Source: Pseudoalteromonas undina (GTDB lineage: Bacteria > Pseudomonadota > Gammaproteobacteria > Enterobacterales > Alteromonadaceae). Taken from it: a stretch of DNA of 64,000 bases. Of the stretch, positions 37,345 to 46,761 are shown piece by piece. The DNA is taken from NCBI RefSeq assembly GCF_000238275.3, contig NZ_AHCF03000004.1, forward strand, positions 310,001 to 374,000, in the 5' to 3' direction. A program made the position numbers and the translations under genes. The notes beneath the pieces were generated by a model. That model was not told the origin of the DNA. It saw nothing but the letters and a program-made list of their open reading frames with translations, and did not search any database. The first letter of the stretch is position 1. Each line of letters starts with the position of its first letter.

Positions 37345-39393
37345 TTATTTATTGGCGTCTTTCACTGCTTTTAATTTAGCTGCATGGTCAATTTCAAATG
37401 CAGGCATGTCTTTTTTGCCTTCCATTAAGTAGTTGTCCATCCAACGCATTAAACGCAAGCTGTAATCGTACTGTGCCGCTACTTTACGGTTACCATGGCC
37501 TTCTCCTGGGTAGTAAACAAGGCGAACATCTTTACCTTGCACTTTCATGTAACGGTAAAGTTCCATAGATTGTGCAGGGTGAACGCGAGGATCGTCTTTA
37601 CCATGCATAATAAGCAGTGGCGTTTCAGATTGACCCGCCCAGTAAATTGGGCTGCGCTCTAGGTACCATTGCCATTTATCCCATGGGTATGAACGCGCAT
37701 GAACTAGGTTCATTTCGTTTGAAATATCAGTAGTACCAAATTTAGATAGCTGATTAGTGACACCCACAAACATAACGCTGGCAGCAAAGTGCTCGGTTAG
37801 CTTTGTAGCGCCCCAGGCTGATGCATAACCGCCGTAAGAACCACCGGTAATACCCACGCGTTTAGTATCAACTAATCCTAAATCAACAAGGTGATTTTTA
37901 AAGTCAACTAAGTCGTCAAACTCTTTACCTGCGTAATCGTTTTGACCCAGTTTAGAGTAATCTACGCCTTTACCTGTTGAACCTCGGTAGTTAGGGTAAA
38001 ATACCGCATAACCACGTGCAGCACCCATTTGACCAGGGCGCGAGTAGTTAGTTCCCCAGCCGTTTTTATCATGACTTTCTGGGCCACCGTGTACCGACAT
38101 AATTAGTGGGTAGCGTGTGCCTTTTTCATAATCGAGTGGGTAAACTAGAACACCATCAAGTTCTACACCGTCACGCGCTTTAAGGGTAATTGTTTCTTGT
38201 TTAGCAAAGCGTTTGTCGTTTAACCAGCTGTTTGAATCAGTTAAACGTTTTGCCTTGTTACTGCGCACAATAAAGACTTCGTTAGGGTGTTTTGCCGTGT
38301 TACCACGAAGTGCTAGGGTTTTATCTGAATCAGAAACACTTAGCTGTGAGGCAATAAATTTGCCTTCTTTTACTAGCTTCTTGTATTTGTTAGAGCCGGT
38401 TTTAATGCTCGCAACAAAACTTTCTGTGCCAATATTGGCAATAAAGTTAAGCGTGTTACGTTTATGCGACCATTCAAAGTCAACAACGTGGCCCATAAAG
38501 TTAGGTAACCATTCAGTGATTTCGGCGGTTTTAGTATCGGCAATAAATAAGCGGCCAGTTGCAGGGTCGTGCTTATCTTCAGCACCTAAAATAGCAATGT
38601 ATTTACCGTCATGCGAAAGCTCGGCATCGCCTAGCTTACCTTCAGTTTTAAACGATAAGGTGACCTTGTTGCTTGCAATATCAAACAAGTGCCACATCGA
38701 TTTTGTGTATTTATCATCAATTAGTGCAGTAGGTTGAGTTTTAACCAGAAGCTTTTCACCATTCGCAGCCCAATTAACGTCACTCACGTAGTTATCAACA
38801 TTGAGTGCGGTAGGGGTAAGTGGCTTGTCGGCTTTAGCTAAATCTACAATAAAAAGCTGCTTGTTCTTAAGGCCTTGCTCGTACACTTCTGCTTTAAAGC
38901 CAAGTTTTTTAAGTTCTTTTTCTGACTTATCAGCAGCTGGCATTGCTAAAATAGCGACTTGCTTGTTATCAGGACTTAACTGATAGCTTGAAATAGATGT
39001 GTCTTTTAATGACATAACCGCTTGTGCTTGGCCGCCATCAACAGGTATTTGGTAAAGCGAAGTATATTTGTCGTCTTTTAATTTCGCTAAAAAGTAAATT
39101 GTTTTGCTGTCGTTTGACCATTGTAGGCTTTTAATATTAACTGAACCGGTAATAAAAGGGCGTTCAACACCTTTACCGTCAACAACGTAAAGCTCACTGT
39201 AATTACTACCATTTTCATCAACGTAAAGCGTGCGAGGTAACGAACGGGTAAATGCAACACTGTCGCCATCGGGGCTAACGGTTGTTTGTATTACCGATTT
39301 TACTTTTGGAATGTCTTCAACAGTAATTGCTGATTGCGCAAATGCAAGTGAGCTTGAAAGCCCAATTGCTATCGCTAAGCTAGTTTTTAGCAT
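37345..39393 (-). CDS. S9-family peptidase (acylaminoacyl-peptidase type), secreted
   Basis: Seen: 682 residues. Signal peptide (LAIAIGLSSSLAFAQ), a propeller-like N-terminal region with repeated WSxDxKxxxF elements, then an alpha/beta hydrolase domain from about 400. Catalytic triad: S519 in TGGSYGGYAS, D601 in GKDDPRVHP and H633 in GEGHGN. Known: S9 peptidases cut short peptides, often after Pro or acylated residues. Context: single gene with its own terminator; periplasmic or secreted location is inferred from the signal peptide. Confidence 0.9.
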   Translation of the reverse strand: MLKTSLAIAIGLSSSLAFAQSAITVEDIPKVKSVIQTTVSPDGDSVAFTRSLPRTLYVDENGSNYSELYVVDGKGVERPFITGSVNIKSLQWSNDSKTIYFLAKLKDDKYTSLYQIPVDGGQAQAVMSLKDTSISSYQLSPDNKQVAILAMPAADKSEKELKKLGFKAEVYEQGLKNKQLFIVDLAKADKPLTPTALNVDNYVSDVNWAANGEKLLVKTQPTALIDDKYTKSMWHLFDIASNKVTLSFKTEGKLGDAELSHDGKYIAILGAEDKHDPATGRLFIADTKTAEITEWLPNFMGHVVDFEWSHKRNTLNFIANIGTESFVASIKTGSNKYKKLVKEGKFIASQLSVSDSDKTLALRGNTAKHPNEVFIVRSNKAKRLTDSNSWLNDKRFAKQETITLKARDGVELDGVLVYPLDYEKGTRYPLIMSVHGGPESHDKNGWGTNYSRPGQMGAARGYAVFYPNYRGSTGKGVDYSKLGQNDYAGKEFDDLVDFKNHLVDLGLVDTKRVGITGGSYGGYASAWGATKLTEHFAASVMFVGVTNQLSKFGTTDISNEMNLVHARSYPWDKWQWYLERSPIYWAGQSETPLLIMHGKDDPRVHPAQSMELYRYMKVQGKDVRLVYYPGEGHGNRKVAAQYDYSLRLMRWMDNYLMEGKKDMPAFEIDHAAKLKAVKDANK

Positions 39394-39563
39394 TGTTATT
39401 TCCTTTGCTTTATTAGATTTCAGCCATTATAGCAAGGTGTTCTCAATATACTAAAAAATGCGATGATCTAACAAAAAACGCAGAGATATGAACTGTATAG
39501 GCTCAGTGTTTGCCAGTTACTCAGTGTTTTTACCTTTGGACTGTAACTGATATATTGACATGG

Positions 39564-39604
39564 TAGAATGAACGCTCTACTATCTGTGTAGAGTGTTCAT
39601 TCTA
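39564..39604. promoter_or_regulatory. Long imperfect palindrome, operator of the TetR/oxidoreductase pair
   Basis: TAGAATGAACGCTCTAC, a 7-base spacer and GTAGAGTGTTCATTCTA form a 17-base inverted repeat with one mismatch. Each arm also holds TAGA-N8-TCTA-type symmetry. It lies just before the TetR start at 39620, so autoregulation is likely. Confidence 0.7.
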
Positions 39605-39619
39605 CATTGGTATAAAAAT

Positions 39620-40126
39620 ATGCTTAAACAAGAAATAGCTGCAGCGTTAGAGGTTGCCTTTAGCCAGCATGGTTTTGCCGAACCAAGCGTAGCAAAGCTG
39701 CAAAAGCTCAGTGGTGTCAGCTTACGTACCCTTTATAAATATTATCCTTCAAAGCAAGCAATGATTATTGCTGCACTTGAGTATCGCCATACTCGGTATC
39801 TACATTTTTTACTAAAGGACTCACCCGGTGAAGGTGTAAATGCGGTTTTACATATGTTTGATCAGCTTAAATTATGGATGCAGCAGTATGCACCTAATGG
39901 CTGTTTATCAATTAATGCATTGTCGGCATTTCCTGAAGACGAAGTAATTAGCAGCGCAGTGCAAAATCATAAAAATGAGGTTAAGCAATTGTTAGGTGAG
40001 CAAAGCTTAAATGCATCAATAGCGAGTAGCTTATTCTTATTGCATGAAGGGGTTTCGAGCGCATGGCCAGTAATAGGTGATGAGGCAGTACTAGCCGCAA
40101 AACAAAGTATCTTAAAGTTAATTTAA
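39620..40126 (+). CDS. TetR-family regulator of the adjacent oxidoreductase
   Basis: Seen: 168 residues from the ATG at 39620. N-terminal helix-turn-helix (PSVAKLQKLSGVSLRTLYKYYPSKQAMI) with the TLYKYYPSK recognition segment. Start: the in-frame GTG at 39593 lies inside the palindromic operator, so the ATG is preferred; no strong ribosome site is visible. Context: 11 bases upstream of a zinc-type/quinone oxidoreductase gene in the same direction. Inferred: represses both genes and responds to a toxic electrophile or quinone. Confidence 0.8.
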   Translation: MLKQEIAAALEVAFSQHGFAEPSVAKLQKLSGVSLRTLYKYYPSKQAMIIAALEYRHTRYLHFLLKDSPGEGVNAVLHMFDQLKLWMQQYAPNGCLSINALSAFPEDEVISSAVQNHKNEVKQLLGEQSLNASIASSLFLLHEGVSSAWPVIGDEAVLAAKQSILKLI

Positions 40127-40137
40127 AGGAGCAAATA

Positions 40138-41196
40138 ATGGCAAACCTACCCACTACAATGCATGGCGTGCAGCTCACAGCCCATGGCGATTTTGATACG
40201 CTAAAATATGCAACCGATATAGCTGTACCTAGTCTTGCAAGTACCGACGTATTAATAAAAGTCATGGCGGCGGGAGTAAATAACACTGACTTAAACACAC
40301 GTTTAGCTTGGTATTCAAAAAAAGGTGATGAAAGCGATGATGCTAGCTGGTCTGGTAATGCATTAGTATTTCCCCGCATTCAAGGTGCTGATGTATGTGG
40401 TGTGATTATAGCCGTTGGTGAAAGTGTTGATAAAAATCGAATTGGCGAGCGTATTTTAGTTGAACCATGTTTGCTAAAAGCTAACGGTGAATCATTGAAA
40501 ACACCGTGGTATTTTGGTTCAGAGTGCGACGGTGGTTTTGCACAATATACTGTAGTTGATTCTTTGCATGCATATAAAATTAATAGCAGCTATAGCGATG
40601 TAGAGCTTGCGTCGTTTCCGTGCTCATACTCAACTGCTGAAAATATGTTGTACCGCTCTAACCCGCAACAAGGGCAAACTGTATTAATTACTGGAGCTTC
40701 CGGTGGTGTTGGCTCTGCTGCTGTGCAGTTAGCAAAAGCGCGCGGTGCTAATGTTATTGCAATCACTAGTGAAAGTAAGGCGCAGCAGTTAAAAGATTTA
40801 GGTGCTGATAAAGTTTTATCTCGTGAAGACGATTTAATTAAAACCTTGGGTAAAAGCAGTGTTGATGTAGTTATCGATTTAGTAGCAGGGGAGCAATGGC
40901 CAAAGTTATTAGAGGTTTTAAAGCCAAAAGGGCGTTACGCGGTGTCGGGGGCAATTGGAGGAGCGTTAGTTGAGCTTGATATTCGTACATTGTATCTAAA
41001 AGATTTAACATTCTTTGGCTGCACAGTTATAGAACCAGGTGTATTTAAAAGCTTGGTAAACTTTATTGAGCAGGAAAAAATTAAGCCGATAGTGGCGCAA
41101 ACATTGCCATTAAGTGAAATAGTAACAGCGCAACAAGTGTTTTCGCAAAAGCTGCACGTGGGAAAAATTGTTTTAACAATACCGCACAGCGAATAG
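40138..41196 (+). CDS. MDR-superfamily oxidoreductase (quinone/zinc-type alcohol dehydrogenase)
   Basis: Seen: 352 residues. The N-terminal GroES-like fold has AAGVNNTDLNTRL and RIQGADVCGVIIAVGE; the Rossmann domain has VLITGASGGVGSAAVQLAKARGANVIAI (NADPH motif). The catalytic zinc ligands of alcohol dehydrogenases are not complete, so a quinone or enone reductase is more likely. Known: such enzymes reduce quinones or alpha,beta-unsaturated carbonyls with NADPH. Context: one transcription unit with the TetR gene before it (AAGGAG ribosome site). Confidence 0.8.
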   Translation: MANLPTTMHGVQLTAHGDFDTLKYATDIAVPSLASTDVLIKVMAAGVNNTDLNTRLAWYSKKGDESDDASWSGNALVFPRIQGADVCGVIIAVGESVDKNRIGERILVEPCLLKANGESLKTPWYFGSECDGGFAQYTVVDSLHAYKINSSYSDVELASFPCSYSTAENMLYRSNPQQGQTVLITGASGGVGSAAVQLAKARGANVIAITSESKAQQLKDLGADKVLSREDDLIKTLGKSSVDVVIDLVAGEQWPKLLEVLKPKGRYAVSGAIGGALVELDIRTLYLKDLTFFGCTVIEPGVFKSLVNFIEQEKIKPIVAQTLPLSEIVTAQQVFSQKLHVGKIVLTIPHSE

Positions 41197-41201
41197 CACA
41201 C

Positions 41202-41234
41202 TAAAGCCCGCTATTTTAAAGTTAACGAGCTTTA
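41202..41234. terminator. Weak hairpin between convergent oxidoreductase and ThrE-like genes
   Basis: TAAAGC-C-CG and CG-A-GCTTTA can pair across a 15-base loop in the 41-base gap between two convergent genes. The loop is long and no clear T run follows, so the call is tentative. Confidence 0.35.
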
Positions 41235-41237
41235 AGC

Positions 41238-42470
41238 TTACAAACTCTTTTTAGGAGGAAGTGCCACGTTTGCAAAAATAAGTCCGGCCACGAGCGACAT
41301 GAAAATTAAAAACGTTTGCTGACCAATATGATCTGCATAAACAAAGTCTTGGCCTTCAATTAGTGAGTTTAAACCAATATATGTTTTGCTCCCAGGCACT
41401 AATACAATTAATCCCTGCATAGCTACAATAGAGGCCGGAGCATTGGCAACACGGTTAAATAAGTTGCTAAATACACCGACTGAAAATGCACCAATAAAGG
41501 TGCCTAACGTGTAATTTAAATCTAAATATATAGCAGGCCCAATACTGGTGCCATAAGCTATAAAGCCTGAGGCAATAGACCAGATTGCATGTTTAAGCTT
41601 AGTTCTAAAAATAACGATTAAGCTACTACATAAAAGTAAAATAGCGAGCCATGCAGTCCACTTTGGTAACGGCTCTGGTTGTACGAAATCGGCTTGCCCA
41701 AAGACCGCAAAGCCAATAGCAAGACCAATAAAAGCCCCAAAATAAAGCTTAAACAGCAACATAAATGAGTCCATAACGCGAGCTGTGCCCGATACTAAAT
41801 GTCTGGCTGCGAGTTCAGCAAGGCCAAGTGCAAGGGCTAAACCGGGTATAAACACAATAATGGCAGAAAGCACAATTAATCGAATGTTGATGTGTGCATC
41901 CAAATGAACGCTAATAGCACAAGCAAGAATAGCCGACACTATTGCCACTAATGGCTCAAGCATGTGAGCCACACGTTTCGAACGGGCCGACCACAATACA
42001 AATAAGTATACAATAAAGGTTAATAACCCAGACCACAGAACATCATTCCAACTGGTGCCCATAAGCATTGCAAATGCGCCGCCAGAGGTGGCAAAGGCAA
42101 CGCCTGTCAGCACTCTGTTATAAGGATTTGGGGCATCAAAAATAATATCAAGTTGCTGATCAACCTCTTGCAACGTGAGCTCACCATTAAGCATTTTATT
42201 AACTAGGTCATCGGTATCGGCAAGTGAACCTAAATCGTGATCGCCTGGGTCAACACGGGCAACATGGGTATATTCATCTTCATGGCCATCGGTCCAAATA
42301 ACAAAGGTAACCGACGTGGGCGACATAACAAACGATGATTTAAGATCTAAATAAGTCGCCACTTCCATTAAGTGGGCTTCTAAGCGATAGGCAGGTGTAC
42401 CGTATTTATGGAGCATTTTGCCCAATTTAACGATAAATTTGCGTTTTTCAGTAAACGTTGCGGTTTTCAA
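41238..42470 (-). CDS. Threonine/serine exporter family (ThrE-like) membrane protein
   Basis: Seen: 410 residues. N-terminal soluble part (about 1-110) with LGKMLHKYGTPAYRLEAHL and MSPTSVTFVIWT, then ten or so membrane segments with SGGAFAMLMG and FSNLFNRVANAPASI, plus LVPGSKTYIGL in the second half. Known: the two-domain layout matches the ThrE exporter family, which expels threonine and serine. The start at 42470 fits the family N-terminus. No partner gene adjoins; convergent oxidoreductase upstream and glycosyltransferase on the other side. Confidence 0.8.
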   Translation of the reverse strand: MKTATFTEKRKFIVKLGKMLHKYGTPAYRLEAHLMEVATYLDLKSSFVMSPTSVTFVIWTDGHEDEYTHVARVDPGDHDLGSLADTDDLVNKMLNGELTLQEVDQQLDIIFDAPNPYNRVLTGVAFATSGGAFAMLMGTSWNDVLWSGLLTFIVYLFVLWSARSKRVAHMLEPLVAIVSAILACAISVHLDAHINIRLIVLSAIIVFIPGLALALGLAELAARHLVSGTARVMDSFMLLFKLYFGAFIGLAIGFAVFGQADFVQPEPLPKWTAWLAILLLCSSLIVIFRTKLKHAIWSIASGFIAYGTSIGPAIYLDLNYTLGTFIGAFSVGVFSNLFNRVANAPASIVAMQGLIVLVPGSKTYIGLNSLIEGQDFVYADHIGQQTFLIFMSLVAGLIFANVALPPKKSL

Positions 42471-42545
42471 ATTTGTTTTGAACCAACTATTAAATAACTA
42501 AGCTAAAAATATAGGCAATAATGCTAAAATTGCCCAAGTTTATTT

Positions 42546-42572
42546 GCGGCGATTTTAAACACAAATCGCCGC
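42546..42572 (-). terminator. Hairpin after the glycosyltransferase gene
   Basis: GCGGCGATTT and AAATCGCCGC form a 10-base stem 20 bases past the stop at 42593. The T run is weak, so efficiency is uncertain. Confidence 0.55.
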
Positions 42573-42592
42573 CTGTCTAGTGATTTTTAATG

Positions 42593-43816
42593 TTATTTTT
42601 TATTTTTTTCTGCTATCCACTGCGACATATATTGTGTGCTGCGCATGGTATGGTGTTTGAGCATTTGACCCGTGAAATTTTTCATCCGGTGAGCATCTAA
42701 ATTACTGCTTATTGAGTCGATTTTTTCAATTAATTGAGCACTTAACTGTACTTTGTCATACAGAGTATTAAGCAGAAGGCCGCCAGCGGCTTGTGCTTCG
42801 CTAAATTTAGCCTCGTTGTTGTATAAAGAAACTGCGGCATCTGCAAAAGCTTGCACATCTGCTGTTACCACACCTGGCCACGGCAACGTGCTGTGCATAC
42901 CTTCGCTACCAATAGGCGTGGTGATGCTTGGGGTTTGCATGATCATGGCTTCTAAAAGTTTACCTTTAATACCTGCCCCAAAACGCAAAGGAGCTAAGCA
43001 AATACGCGCACTTTGCATTACCTCATACGCATCATCGGCCCAACCTTTAATTAAAAAGCCGGTTTTAGGATTATTAAGCGCGGTGGCTTTTGGCGGTGGG
43101 TAAGACCCATAAATATGCAATTCTGCCTGCGGTAGTTGTTTGCGGATAAGCGGCCAAATTTTTTGTAAATAGAGTACCGCATCCCAGTTTGGGGCATGTC
43201 TAAAATTACCAATGGTCATAAAGTGTTGGCGTTGTTGATACGATTTAGTTTGCTCAGGTAAGGCACTTAAATCAACCATAAAAGGTAAGTGATGCAACAC
43301 GCTAGGCTCAACTTTAAACACTTCATTGAGTAGTTCCATCTCATAGCTTGAGATAATTAAGCTGAGATCACAGCGTAAAATAGCGGCTATTTCACGTTTA
43401 GCTATGTCTGATAGTAAATCGCTGTGGTTGAATTCGCGCTCACCTTTATGCGCCTCATGGCGTGCATTACGCAGGCATTGTAAATCTTCGGTGTCTAAAA
43501 TTTTAAGCGCATTAGGACAATGCTTATCTACGCGCCAGCCAAACTGCTCTTCCATCATAAAACGATCGAACATCACTAAATCGGGGTTGTAAGCTTTAAC
43601 ATAGTCATCAAAACTATCGCAGTTAAGAGCGATGCTTTGGCTGGTTATACCAAAGTCGGCAAGGTCAACCATGTGTTCGGTAGGCAGTGCGGGCGTGGCG
43701 AACTCAACATCCCAATTTTGCGCCCTAAACGCATTTAGTAACGACATCATGTGCGTACCTGCAGCAGATGAATTGGGCTCTGGCCATACATAGCCAATTA
43801 CCAGCACTTTTTTCAT
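42593..43816 (-). CDS. GT4-like glycosyltransferase
   Basis: Seen: 407 residues with two Rossmann-like halves. The N-terminus is VLVIGYVWPEPNSSAAGTHMMSLL, the C-terminal half has MTIGNFRHAPNWDAVLYL, the LHIYGSYPP donor-side strand and LAPLRFGAGIKGKLLEAMIMQTPSITTPIGSEGM, with the family's conserved E in KLLEAM. Known: GT4 enzymes transfer sugar from a nucleotide donor with retention. Context: no polysaccharide cluster adjoins, so it is an orphan; acceptor unknown. Confidence 0.75.
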   Translation of the reverse strand: MKKVLVIGYVWPEPNSSAAGTHMMSLLNAFRAQNWDVEFATPALPTEHMVDLADFGITSQSIALNCDSFDDYVKAYNPDLVMFDRFMMEEQFGWRVDKHCPNALKILDTEDLQCLRNARHEAHKGEREFNHSDLLSDIAKREIAAILRCDLSLIISSYEMELLNEVFKVEPSVLHHLPFMVDLSALPEQTKSYQQRQHFMTIGNFRHAPNWDAVLYLQKIWPLIRKQLPQAELHIYGSYPPPKATALNNPKTGFLIKGWADDAYEVMQSARICLAPLRFGAGIKGKLLEAMIMQTPSITTPIGSEGMHSTLPWPGVVTADVQAFADAAVSLYNNEAKFSEAQAAGGLLLNTLYDKVQLSAQLIEKIDSISSNLDAHRMKNFTGQMLKHHTMRSTQYMSQWIAEKNKK

Positions 43817-44092
43817 TGGCTAGATTCTCTAATTATTTGATGGAAAAACAGACTCAAACACAGTGGTATATTTTTAAAAGCTGTAACGGTATTTAAAAAG
43901 CAGAGTTTTTTTTTCGAAAAACTAAAATGCTGCAAATTAATAGACATAAACAACCAATTTTAGCGTTGAGTAAATAGGCGTGTATTTTAGCGTATTCAGG
44001 CTACTTAAGTCATTACTTAGCTTAACACTTTATGAATGGTGCAAAACGTGTTTATATATCCGGTAATATTTAACAATAAAAAGGATGAAAAC

Positions 44093-46543
44093 ATGAATGC
44101 TTTTAGGCTGTTAATTGCCTTGGTAGGCTGCATTGTTTTATTGCCTGCAAGTTATGCAGAGCAAGGATATCAAACCCCTTCACCAGCGCTTGCTACACTT
44201 GTAGATGCTAAGTTAGCACCAACTAGTTCTTTATCAAGTGATGGACAGTGGCTGGCTTTGTTTGAACGCAAGCGTGTTGTGTCGCTTGATGAGCTGGCAA
44301 AAGAAGAATTTAAGCTTGCGGGGATCAAGCTCAACCCAGCTAACTTTTCACGCTCACGGGTAAGTGCCAAATACAGTGCTTTAGAACTTAAGCATGTAGA
44401 AAGTGGTACTGTGGTTAACGTAAATAATTTGCCGCAGGGGATCATTCGCTCTCCTCGCTGGTCAGCAAATAGCGAGTATTTAGCGTTTATTGTTGAACAA
44501 CCGGATAACGCACGACTTTGGGTTTATAGCGTTAAAACCAAGCAAGCAAAGCAGTTAAATGAGTTTGCACTAAATTCAGTATTAACCGCTACACCTTATC
44601 AGTGGTTACCCGATAGCACAGCGATTGTGGCGAATTTAGCGGTTAACTTAGACAAACCCAGATTAACCAATGATACCCAAAGCACAGTACCAGTTATTCA
44701 ACAAAGTAGCGGTGAAAAAGCCCCGGCGCGTACTTATCAAAACTTATTAACCAGCCCATTTGATGAAGCACAATTTAAATTTTATGGTCAAGGTCAATTA
44801 GCGTATATCACGCTTGATGGTAAAGCACAGCCAATTGGCCGTGCTGGCTTATTTAAATCGTTTTCAATTTCGCCTGATTCAACCAATATTTTAGTCGCGA
44901 CCATCGACGAGCCATTTTCGTATCAAGTCCCTTACAGCCGTTTTGCAACTACATGGCAAATATGGGGAATGCGTGGATATGCATTAGTCGAGTTGGCAAA
45001 GCAACCCCTTGCCGACAACATTCCACAAGGGTATGACAGTGTTCGCACTGGTCGTCGTGATTTTGAGTGGCGAGCCGATCAGGGTGCGGAGGTTATTTGG
45101 GCCGAAGCGCAAGATGGCGGCGATATGAAAACTGAGGTTGAGCATCATGATTACCTTTATAGTTTACGAGCACCATTTAAACGCGACCCTAAATTATTTG
45201 CCAAAGTAGAGCGTCGTTTTGCAGGCATACAATGGGGTAATGACAACATTGCCATGCTAAGTGATTGGCGCTTTAGTGACCGACAAGTGCGCACTTATGT
45301 AATTCAACCACGTAATGCTGATAGTAACCGCGTGTTATTTTCAGAGCGAAGCTACAATGATGCCTATAAAGATCCTGGTAGTGCCATATATGAACGAAAC
45401 GACTTAGGCACGCGTGTTATAAAAGTCGTAGGCGGACGTTACATTTACCTTCGTGGAAACGGTGCATCTGAGCAAGGAAATATTCCATTTTTAGATCAAT
45501 ATGATGTAAAAACAAATAGTACTAAGCGAGTATGGCAATCGGCTGCACCTTACTACGAGCGAGTGCGAGCTTTATTAGACGATGAAGGTAAGCGTATTAT
45601 CACTATTCGTGAATCTAAAACGCAGCAGCCTAACTTTTTTATTCGTGATTTAGATAAAGATAGCTTAACGCAACTGACCCAATTTGAGCATCCGTATCCA
45701 GCATTTAAAGGGGTGACTAAAGAGCAATTACGTTATACCCGCGATGACGGTGTTGAGCTTTCAGGTACGCTTTATTTACCGCCAGGGTATGACAAAACAC
45801 AAGGGCCTTTACCTGTTCTGATGTGGGCATATCCACTTGAATATAAAGATAAAGCGGTTGCTTCACAAGTACGCGAATCAGAATACGAATTTACCTACAT
45901 AGGTTACTGGGGCCCAATGCCTTATTTAGCTAAAGGAATTGCGGTATTTGACGATCCTAAAATGCCGATTGTAGGTGTTGATGGCAGTGAGCCAAATGAT
46001 CACTTTAGAAAACAGCTGGTTTCTAGCGCCAAAGCAGCGGTAGATGTACTGGTTGAAAAGGGTATTGCTGATAAAGATAATATCGCCATTGCAGGGCACT
46101 CTTACGGTGCATTCATGGTGGCTAACTTATTAGCGCATAGCGACTTATTTAAGGCTGGTATTGCCCGAAGTGGTGCGTATAACCGCACATTAACGCCGTT
46201 TGGTTTTCAAGGTGAAGAACGTGATTTTTGGCAAGCACAAAGTGTGTACGCAAACATGTCGCCGTTTTTCCATGCTGAGAAGATTAACGAACCTATGTTA
46301 ATGATCCACGGTCAAGAAGATCCGAATTCGGGAACTTTCCCAATGCAAAGTGAACGTATGTATGCTGCACTTAAAGGCTTGGGTAAAGAAGCGCGTTTAG
46401 TGATGCTTCCTTACGAAGCCCACGGCTACCGTGCCCGTAAAAGCTTATTACATGTACTGTGGGAGCAAGAGCAGTGGCTTGATAAGTACTTGCTAAGTGA
46501 TAACGTTGAACCAGTTGATATGGAAGAACAACCGATTCAATAG
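44093..46543 (+). CDS. S9-family secreted peptidase (glutamyl/prolyl type)
   Basis: Seen: 816 residues from the ATG at 44093: signal peptide (LLIALVGCIVLLPASYAE), large beta-propeller region, and a C-terminal hydrolase. Nucleophile S670 in IAIAGHSYGAFM, later HGQEDPNSGTFP with the Asp, and YEAHGYRAR with the His. Known: the GHSYGAFM signature is that of S9D-like glutamyl or related oligopeptidases. Start: AAAAAGGATG precedes the ATG; the longer frame from 44036 has neither signal peptide nor ribosome site. A separate S9 peptidase lies at 37345-39393 on the other strand. Confidence 0.85.
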   Translation: MNAFRLLIALVGCIVLLPASYAEQGYQTPSPALATLVDAKLAPTSSLSSDGQWLALFERKRVVSLDELAKEEFKLAGIKLNPANFSRSRVSAKYSALELKHVESGTVVNVNNLPQGIIRSPRWSANSEYLAFIVEQPDNARLWVYSVKTKQAKQLNEFALNSVLTATPYQWLPDSTAIVANLAVNLDKPRLTNDTQSTVPVIQQSSGEKAPARTYQNLLTSPFDEAQFKFYGQGQLAYITLDGKAQPIGRAGLFKSFSISPDSTNILVATIDEPFSYQVPYSRFATTWQIWGMRGYALVELAKQPLADNIPQGYDSVRTGRRDFEWRADQGAEVIWAEAQDGGDMKTEVEHHDYLYSLRAPFKRDPKLFAKVERRFAGIQWGNDNIAMLSDWRFSDRQVRTYVIQPRNADSNRVLFSERSYNDAYKDPGSAIYERNDLGTRVIKVVGGRYIYLRGNGASEQGNIPFLDQYDVKTNSTKRVWQSAAPYYERVRALLDDEGKRIITIRESKTQQPNFFIRDLDKDSLTQLTQFEHPYPAFKGVTKEQLRYTRDDGVELSGTLYLPPGYDKTQGPLPVLMWAYPLEYKDKAVASQVRESEYEFTYIGYWGPMPYLAKGIAVFDDPKMPIVGVDGSEPNDHFRKQLVSSAKAAVDVLVEKGIADKDNIAIAGHSYGAFMVANLLAHSDLFKAGIARSGAYNRTLTPFGFQGEERDFWQAQSVYANMSPFFHAEKINEPMLMIHGQEDPNSGTFPMQSERMYAALKGLGKEARLVMLPYEAHGYRARKSLLHVLWEQEQWLDKYLLSDNVEPVDMEEQPIQ

Positions 46544-46550
46544 TGTATTA

Positions 46551-46651
46551 TGCCGTGAGATCAAGAAGATCCACTCTTAATCTCACGGCACTTAAAAAAT
46601 AAGGCTTTCGAGCTACGGGTCTCGGGCTAAGCTCGTTACCCTTAGCCCGAG
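46551..46651. repeat. Two GC-rich hairpins, REP-like intergenic element
   Basis: Hairpin one: TGCCGTGAGAT (46551-46561) with ATCTCACGGCA (46580-46590). Hairpin two: CTCGGGCTAAG (46621-46631) with CTTAGCCCGAG (46641-46651). Neither has a T run. They sit in a 218-base gap between two genes of the same direction and are GC-rich against an AT-rich background, which suggests a REP-like palindromic element, though the first may be the terminator of the peptidase. Confidence 0.5.
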
Positions 46652-46761
46652 TCTCGACGCTGTTACTTCTAATTTATCGGAAGCTATTTCACCTTTGGCT
46701 TTTTTCCTTTACCCTTTCATTCATAATTAACACCATTTTATTAACCTATTGCGAGCTTTAA

